Shown here: positions 35,701 through 44,700 of the stretch, one piece after another
Position numbering within the stretch: the first letter of the stretch is position 1
How the letters are laid out: every line of letters starts with the position of its first letter
Source of the DNA: Theropithecus gelada
Taxonomy: Eukaryota; Chordata; Mammalia; Primates; Cercopithecidae
Direction of reading: 5' to 3'
NCBI RefSeq assembly: GCF_003255815.1
Contig: NC_037673.1
Coordinates: 176,531,659 to 176,595,658, forward strand
DNA length: 64,000 bases
Translations under genes and position numbers: made by a program
The notes under the pieces: generated by a model
Databases searched by the model: none
What the model was told of the DNA's origin: nothing
What the model saw: the letters and a program-made list of their open reading frames with translations, nothing else

Positions 35701-38700
35701 GATTATACACGAAACCACCTGGAACATCTCTGGTCGTTGAAAGATCAGATTCATGTCAATACGCTACATCTGAATAAATGATTAAACCTCAATGAAATCA
35801 ATGTTATATTCCTGAACTGTGAGCGAGGTCCCATCATATAAACTTCATTAATCTACAAACAGTCAAAAATAGGCAATAAAATTAAAGAGTACTATAAATT
35901 ATACTTAACATGCTTCCTGAAAGCTACTGTATACAGAATATGTTTGCACACATGTACTAAGGTAGGGGATTTATACATAAAAATATGTACACTGTGCTTT
36001 CTGAGCAGTTATAGGCGTTTTCTTTTAAAATCTGCCAAGGGCAATTTTCTCGGTAGGCTATTTCTGTCCTCCTTGCCGTCTTTAGGTCAGGTGAGAGGAG
36101 CTGAATGTAAGGGCTGTGTGTGCAGTTCAGGCCCTTCTCCGGCAGGGCCGAAGTGCCCCCAGCGAGGGCTGCACAGGGCTGCTGCTGCTATTTATGGTTC
36201 CAGAGGCTCACACGACAGCCCCCAAACCTCTGGGCATGGGAGGTACTTTTGTCACCTTAGTTTTTAAAAAGATAGTTATTTTTTGATGTGGTTTCACTGT
36301 CTCCCCACCCAAATCTCATCTTGAATTGCAGCTCCTACAATTCCCCCATGCTAGGAGGTAACTGAATCATGGGGGCGGATCTTTCCCATGCTGTTCTCGT
36401 GAGAGTGAGTAAGTCTCACGAGATCCGATGGTTTTATAAAGGGGAGCTTCCCTGCACAAACTCTCTTCTCTTGTCTGCCGCCACGTGAGAGGTGCCTTTC
36501 ACCTTCGTCATGACTGTGAGGCCTCCCCAGCCATGTGGAACTGTGAGTCCATTAAACATTTTTCTTTTGTAAATTGCCCAGTCTTGGGCATGTCTTTAAC
36601 AGCAGCATGAAAATGGAGTAATACATCTTTGAATGTCAATTAAAAATTTTTAACAGTTTTCTTGAGATATAAGTCATGTACCATAGCATACTCCCATCTA
36701 AAGCATGCAGTTCAGTGGTTTAGTATATTCAGAGTTGTGCAATTATCACTATTCATGTTTAAGTGAAATCTTTTTTCCTTTTTGAGACAGGGTCTCGCTC
36801 TGTTGCCTAGGCTGGAGTGCAGTGGTGTGATCTCAGCTCACTGCAACCTCGAACTCCCAGGCCCAAGCTATCCCCACAGCCTTGGCCTCACAAAGTGCTG
36901 GGATTACAGGCATAAGCCACAGTGCCCAGCCTTGGTGAAATTTTCATAACATTAATTATTCTAAAAACAACCAGAGGCCGGCACAGTGGCTCATGCCTGT
37001 AATCCTAGCACTTTGGGAGGCCAAGCCGGGCAGATCACGAGGTCAGGAGTTCGAGACCAGCCTGGCCAACATGATGAAACCCTGTCTGAACTAAAAAAAT
37101 TAAAAAATTAGCTGGGTGTGGTGGTGCACACCTGTAATCCCAGCTACTCAGGAGGCTGAGGCAGGAGAATCTCTTGAACTCGGGAGGCAGTGGTTGCAGT
37201 GAGCTGAGATCGCGCCACTGCACTCCAGCCTGGGTGACAGAGAGAGACTCCATCTCAAAAACAAAAACCAAAAAAGAAAGAAAGAAAGAAACAAACAAAC
37301 AAACAAACAACCAGAAAATTCCCTGTGGGGACATGGTCCAAATCTGGTCAACGTAAAGACCACAGTTAAGCGAGGGAGGGAACAACTCAATAAAATCTTT
37401 GTTGGAGTCTTTTACACTAAACTTTCCTGGCATCCTGGGCTGGGAACGTTCTAGAATTATACCTGTACCCCCCTAAGGGAAGCAGACATCACAGATGACA
37501 CAAAGGTTCAGAAATGTACCCACTGCCAACTCTGAAAAGGTTTTGCATCTGAGTGATATTCCCGAGTGCTTCATGAGTCAGCTCTGCATCTCCCCCCTGC
37601 AGCTCCCCTGCCTCCCAGCCAGGCTTCACTCCTGCACGCACGTCAGGCGAGAACGTTCGGCAGGCTCCGCAAGGCGCCTCTGACTTTCGGACCCACGACA
37701 GCCTCCTGGACAGCAGCAGGGGTGTAAGGGGTCCTTGTCCTCAGGACCACCAGCTGGGTCCGTACCCAGGCACAGCATGGCAGTTCACTGCAGTGAGAAA
37801 ACTTGCCAAGGAGTGGCTTTCACCATCTTTGCACAAGAACGCATAAATCTCATTTTCCCCACAAGCCCTCTTGCATAGTGACATCTCTTCAGTCGTTTCT
37901 TTCAAGAAGGAAGCTCTGTTTCTTTCCTTTTGTAGCTCATCCTCTTGGCTGGATCCTCCCTGCACTCTACTGCACTCAAGTGAATAAAACAGCATTCACA
38001 CTGTGCTCTGATTTTTTAAAAATAAAACACAAAATAAAATGAAGCTCCTTTCCCAGGAATTTCTCCTGCTGTTTACATCAGAATTCCCTTTTGGAATTCC
38101 TTCCATCCATAAATAAGAGCTACGATGAGAATCCATTTTTTAAAACCTATGAGGTCGGTAAAGATCAAACAGTTTGACAGTGAGAGTTTAAATCTGCATA
38201 CTCTCTTTGGAAGGCAATTTGGCAATCTCTCAAAATTAAAAAAGTACACATCTGTGGACCAGAGCCGTTGGGCTTCTAGGAAGGTATCCAGCGGACGTCT
38301 TCACAGAGATGTGTGTGCACACATGTGAGGATGGCTGCTCAGGGCTCTTGTGGTTGTCGAAGACTAGCGACAGCCTGATGTCTGGCAGGGGCCGGGCAAG
38401 AGACAGTGCAGCCACACAGCAGGGCCTTTTGGAGGCAGCTCTCAACAGAGCAAGGGAAAGCTGGCATTCTCTTCGAAGGCAATGTACATCTCCAAGATGT
38501 GTCAAGGGGAAAAGAAGCTTGCAGAACATGAGTAAATTATGCAAGGGTTGGGGGAGGAGCATGGAGCATTTCTAGAAGGGCACCCGCCCAGAGGGCCGTC
38601 CGTGGTAGCCTCTGAGGTCACTGGACGTCGAGCAGAAACTTCCTTTCCACTGCGCGAGTCCTCTTTAGACGGTTAAGACGTTTCACCGTGTGCCAGTATA

Positions 38701-41700
38701 ATACGTGACATGTGCCCCTACGTGAATGAGGTGGTGGAGAGAACATCATCATTATCTAGATGCCAGATAATGTCTAAATAGGCCAAGACTTCATTCCATC
38801 CACCAGGAGATGTCCTAGCCAAGGCCTGAGGGTTGACATGGACCAGCTGTTTGGACAGTGGTGTACACGACACAGACCTGCCTGGTTCACCCTGATTTCC
38901 TGTGGCACAGGCATTCCGGTGAGGGGGACCCGAGAGCTTCTGGGGACAGGAGGAGTGATCATGCAGCACCTGGGACCCTGGCCAGGCCGGGCCTCTGTCT
39001 GGTTCTGCTTTCCACCAGTGCTCTAACCCTCCTGGCATGTCCGAAGCACCAGGACCACAACGGCCCTTTCCTCTGCAGGGGACGCCAGCCCTGACCTGGC
39101 CAGGCCCTCTTGCCCGTCGACCTCTCCAGCGGGGCCGGGCTCACCTGACTTAGCTGGTCCCCAGTTCCACTCCCCTGAAGAACAACAGCCATACGAGGGC
39201 TATAAGAAGGGGCGACCTGAGCACATGCCCCAGCCTTAAAAACACCAGCCCAGGGCCACCCGCCTGGGTTGGCTTCCTCCCTACCACTGCCATTCACCAG
39301 CCAAGGCACAGCCAGAAGCACAGAGGCCATGGCCAGTGCTGGAACCCACCTCGAACCCCAGCTCCACCCCTTGATTTTGGTGCAGCCTCCAGCAAGTTAC
39401 TGAACGTTCGGACCTCAGTTTCCCTGTCAGTGAAACAAGGGTGATGGCTACAATAGTGCCTGCCACAGGGCAAGGAGCTTGAGAAGTTATCCCTTGAGAG
39501 ATCATCATTCAATAAAACCAAGGGGGAAATAGTACCATTTACTGTCATTTCATCTTGGCCTTCTGCCTGGGGAAATAATGGTTAAACCAAATGTGTTACT
39601 TGGCTGTGGCTTGATAAAGATTTAATTCATCTGTAAATAGTTCTCAGGCCCACGAGGCCGCATTGCTGTACTGGGTGCTGCAAGCTACCGGGATGGACCC
39701 ATCAGGGGGCCTCACTGAGGGCTCCAGAGAAGGACAGGGATGCACAGGGACCTCCCAAGCCCGCAGAGAAGGTGGGAAAGGGCTTCCCGCTGGGGTGGGA
39801 GTAGACAGCTCTTTGCAAAGCTGGCTCTTGCTAGCTCTTTGCAAAGGTGGTTCTGACCCATTCTGCAGGTTTTAGCAGACAGGTTCCCTATGCGAGCCTT
39901 TCCCGCCGCCTTTTCCAGCCACACAGCCCTGGTTTTTCGACGCAGCACTTGCTTCCTTGTGTTTTTCTTCGGCTCCCTGATGGATTGTAACCTTCTGGAG
40001 GATGGGACCACATCTGTCTCATCCATTGCTGAGTCCTGAGCACCTGGCCCGGGGCCTGGCACATCTTAGGTGCTCAATAAATCCATGTTGAGTGAACGAA
40101 TAAATGAACAGGTGGAGGAATGCCAGAGAAGGTAGCCTTTGCGCTGGGCCTGAGACAGCCACCCTCCGCCAAGCACAAGCAGCTCTGCTCGCTGCGACCC
40201 ACAGCAAGGACAAGAGAGACACAAAGGCAGTGTCCCCTTACCATGGGAGCACGGCGCCACCAGAGCTCTCAGTTAACCCCAAGACATTCAAACACAGAGG
40301 CTTACGTCCCCCCGCACAACAGCCCCAGCCCCATGCACTGTGAGGATCCCAGAACCGGCATAAGGATAGCCTTCTAATCAAACGAGCCAGGACCTAGGGA
40401 AGGCCCCCAGCACCCTGCTGCGTGGCCTGCAGGGTAGACCACCATCTACAGGGGCTCCCCACATGCCAACCCTTCCCAAACCTCACCTCCTCTAATCCTC
40501 ACGACATCGTGTGCCAAGAAACTGTGGTTCCCAGGGATAGAGATGGCATCTCAGGCTCCACCTCCAAAGACTTGAGTAGTTCACAGCCAGGTCTGCCTGA
40601 CTGCAAGCCTGGGCTCACCACTTCTACCCCCACCCCCCCCCACAATCAGCACAGAAACCTACCCCAAGGAGAGAGACATAGCTCACACAGAGGGTCCCTG
40701 GCTTCGGGGGAGATGCCCGCCTAGCACCAGATGGGTCCAGGACAGGTGCAGCCCCCTGAGAGCCAAACCCCACCACAGGACAGTCCAGCTTCCAACTCCA
40801 CCTTTTTTTTCCTATTCGGCCCCCTCCCCACGAGGGTCTCGGTGACCACGCAAGGCACGTTCCAGCTACGTCCCTCTCTCGTCCTCTCTGCCCCGGGGGA
40901 CCACCACCTGAAGTCAAGCCCTCCTGCTGTCTGGCCTGAGCCCGCCTTGCTTCCCATGCCATCCTGTAGTGTCCGCCCTCTGGGTCCCACTCCCGCAGGG
41001 TGCCCTCAGCCCAGTGCATGCGCCCTTCGAGTCCCCAGGCCTATGCACATGTGATGCCTCCTCCAACCCCCTACCCCAAATGAAGATCTTTCCCTCCTCT
41101 GAACCCCTTTTCCATCTTTCCGCCCCCTTTCCAAGGCCTCTGTCGCTTCCTGCCTTGATCTACTGCTCTTTCCCGGCCTCCACTCCCAGGGCTGCCCGTG
41201 GCGTAGGCATCACCGGCAGGCGACAGGATTTTAAGTGAGCTGAGAATGGGACAGCAAATGACACCAAACTTCTTTGGGGGAAAGTCCTCCCCTTTCTGTT
41301 ACTCTTCTTAGCTTGGAAATCTCCTCGCAGAACTGAGAGGGAACAGACATCAGGCCTAGCAAACCTGGGAGCAGTCTTATTTCTCACACTGAACTGACAG
41401 GGGATGGACTCAGCCAGGTGGCGGATGCTGAGCGCCCAGAGGGGCTGGGCAGGGAGGGGCCTTCGGGTTCCCAGGAGCCTGCAGAAGGTTGGGATTGAGA
41501 GGCCAGGAGAGCTGAAGGCAGGAGGGCCTGAAAATCAGGCTTCATGGAAAGTCCGAGATACAGGAGCCTGGAGTTCTTTTTAAATAAAGGGAGCACTTTG
41601 CAACCTCTGCAAAGATGGCCCTGGGCCAAGCATCCTTCCCACCGGCAGGAGAGCCCAGGTGGCTTGGAGAAAGGCCCGGTCTGGGGGCAGAGGCTGCCCT

Positions 41701-44700
41701 GGCCCCACCACCCAGCTTGGTCATGTCCCCTGTGGTCACCCACCCAGAGCTTCCAGACAGTCTTTCAGGGCCCTATCCTCAAAACTGATAGACAAAATGA
41801 ACCGGGAAAGGTCCCAAAGGGAGAGGGATGGAGAAAAACTCAAGGGGATTCCAGAAGGACTTGTCATGAGCCCTCCGAGAGGAGACTGTAGACCCTTTGG
41901 CCCAGCTCACTGCTATGACCTGGGGCTTCCAGCACTTCCTCTGTACAAGGCCCGAGAGATCACACAGGAAGTCAGGAGCAAAGACACCACGAAGGAGCAC
42001 ACGGGCAGGGGCCTCTGAAGCTCAGGGTTCAACCCCCAAGTGACAGATAACGACAATGACCAGCGCAGGGAGGTGACATTCCCTGGACACCCAGCCAGAA
42101 GGTCAGCCGCACCAGGGCACTGAATTCCTGGGATTTTCTTTACACCCCCCGGAGTGCTGAGGGCGGGGGGCGGGGGGGCTCGTGGGGGGGTGGAGGGTGG
42201 GGGGGTGGTGGTGGAGGGAGGAAGGGTTTGCGGCCTGGCGGGGTGGGAAAGACTCCACTTCGCAGCAGCCAGGTTGGGCCCATGTTCTGATTCTGGTGAT
42301 GCTGTTTTGGAAAATCTCTCCAACTTTCCAAGCACAGGCTTCCCAACGAAAGCCCAGCCCTCACTGCGAGTGAGGAGACCGTTCCAGGGAGAGGCCCAGC
42401 CAGTGCCCCACACAGGAGAGGCTGGCTCTGGGGAGCTATGTCACCACCCACCCAGGCCGGGACTCTCCCCTCAGAGAGTCTGTCTTTCTCCCTCCATCTG
42501 GTGCTTCTCAGAACTGAAGGGACTGACCTTTACAGTCCATGAGCCTCCTAGAGATTAGATAATATCCCAGGTCCCAAACTGCATTACTTCCTGTCTCCAC
42601 AGAAGAGTATGGCCAAGTTGAACGTGTGCCTCAATGAGTCTCATGAAATTCCCGAGCGTGTGCACGTGTGTGCCTAGGCCTGCCTGTGTGTTTTGGGGGA
42701 AGAGGGACAGGTCCACTCTCCTGGGTGAGGCCCACAGGTGTGGGGAGTCCCCTGGGCCTTGGGCTAGGGCTGCTGAGAAGCTGTGGCCTCTCTGACCATC
42801 CAGCCCTCATTCTCATACACTAGGAAAAGTCACTTGGTGAGGTGGGGATGCCAATTCCTGCCACCTCCTCGCAGAAACAAGATCAAAGCTGGAGGTGCTG
42901 TGCATGCATGTGATCCCACGCCAGGCTCTTTCAGAAAGGCAGAGGAACCTGCGGGCCTGGCGGGGGCCCTGAGCAGACCCAGCACCTGGCTCAGGGTGAA
43001 AAGGGGACTTGGCTCCCCTGGAGACAGCCCTAGCCTGCCCCAGGCCTCTTCCAGACCCCAGGGGTTAAAGTAACCTCACCATTGGAATCCATGAGATAAC
43101 AGACTCCGCTTCCTGCGGTCACCCGGACAGGACATTTCTTTTTTTTTTTTCTTTTTTTGAGACAGAGTCTTGCTCTGTCACCAGGCTGGAGTGCAGTGGT
43201 GCGATCTCGGCTCACTGCAACCTCTGCCTCCCGGGTTCAAGCAATTCTCCTGCCTCAGCCTCCCAAGTAGCCGGGACTACAGATGTGCGCCACCACACCT
43301 GGCTAATTTTTTGTATTTTAGTAGACATGGGGTTGGTCAGGATGGTCTCGATCTCCTGACCTCATGATCCGCCTGCCTTGGCCTCTGGAAGTGCTGGGAT
43401 TACATGCATGAGTCCCTGTGCGCAGCCATTTCTATTTTTTAATAGAAAAGTTGCTAGTGTCCCTTTCATTCTTACAGTTTCACCAAAAACAAAGGGGGAA
43501 GTGACATATACTCTAAAATTTAATTAAAAGAAAAAAAAAACTTAAGAAAAGAAGGGGACAGGTACAGTGGCTCATGCCTGTAATCCCAGCACTTTGGTAG
43601 GCCAAAGTGGGAGGATGGCTTGAGCCCAGGAGTTCAAGGATGCAGTGAGCCATGACTGCCCCACCGCATCCCAGCCTGGGTAACAGAGTGAGACTCTGCC
43701 TCTAAAAATAAAAATAAAATACCTAAATAGTTCAGTTGTTTTATTGTGGAATTCATTTTAAAAATTTTCTCTCAAACATATAATCTCAAATTAATCTCTC
43801 TTAATAAACTAATTTTGCTAGATACAAAAATAATCTCTCAATTGAAAAGCACTGTTTACTGACGCTACACCATAAAGATATAAAAAGAAGGTTTTTCTGA
43901 ACTTGGGAAACTCCTGAGGAGACAGTGGACGGCTGCAGCCAGCACAGAGCCTGGAGCAACACAGCCACAAGCCAAGGAATGTGGCAGCCCCAGGAGCTGG
44001 GAGAGGCTGGCGACGGATTCTCCCTGGAGCCTCTGGAGGAGGCACAGCCCTGGAGGTACCTTGATCTGGCCGGGTAGAACCGATTCTGGACCTGTGGCCT
44101 CCGGTACTGTGAGAGAATACATTTCTGTTGTTTCAAATCAGCAAGTCTGCGGTCATGTGTTACAGCAGCCCGTGGAGACCACCGCACCAACCAGGACAAA
44201 AGATGGTGACGTCAAGGCAAGGGCTTCACCCTCTGGCAGGAACTAAAGATTCTTCAACTCTTCACAGTGATTGTGGTTTTTTTCTTTTTTCTCCCTCACG
44301 GATTACTCAGTGCAGTATGGGACGCACAGGGACGGTTTACAAATTCGCGGATGGGAAGCACAAATCCTTCCTGCCAAATCCCCAGGCATCCCTGGTCCCT
44401 GCTGCCATGCCCTGGCTCATGCTGTGCCCCAGTCCGGCGTGCCCGCCACCGCCTCCTCTCTGCAGGGCTTGTGCTTGTGTCTGGGCCCTTGTGGCACTGC
44501 CCCAGGTCCCTCCCTTTCTTCCTAGGAAAGTCAGCTCCTGCCTCTGTTGTGCAGAGTCCCATCAGTGAGTGAAGCAGCTGGGAAGGACTGGGAGAACAGA
44601 GGAGTTTGCGTCCATCACCCAAGGGGTCACCCAGGCCCTATCTGGAAATAAGGACTCAGGGTTGCTCATCTTCAGATTTTATCAAGAGAAGCCAAAACTC

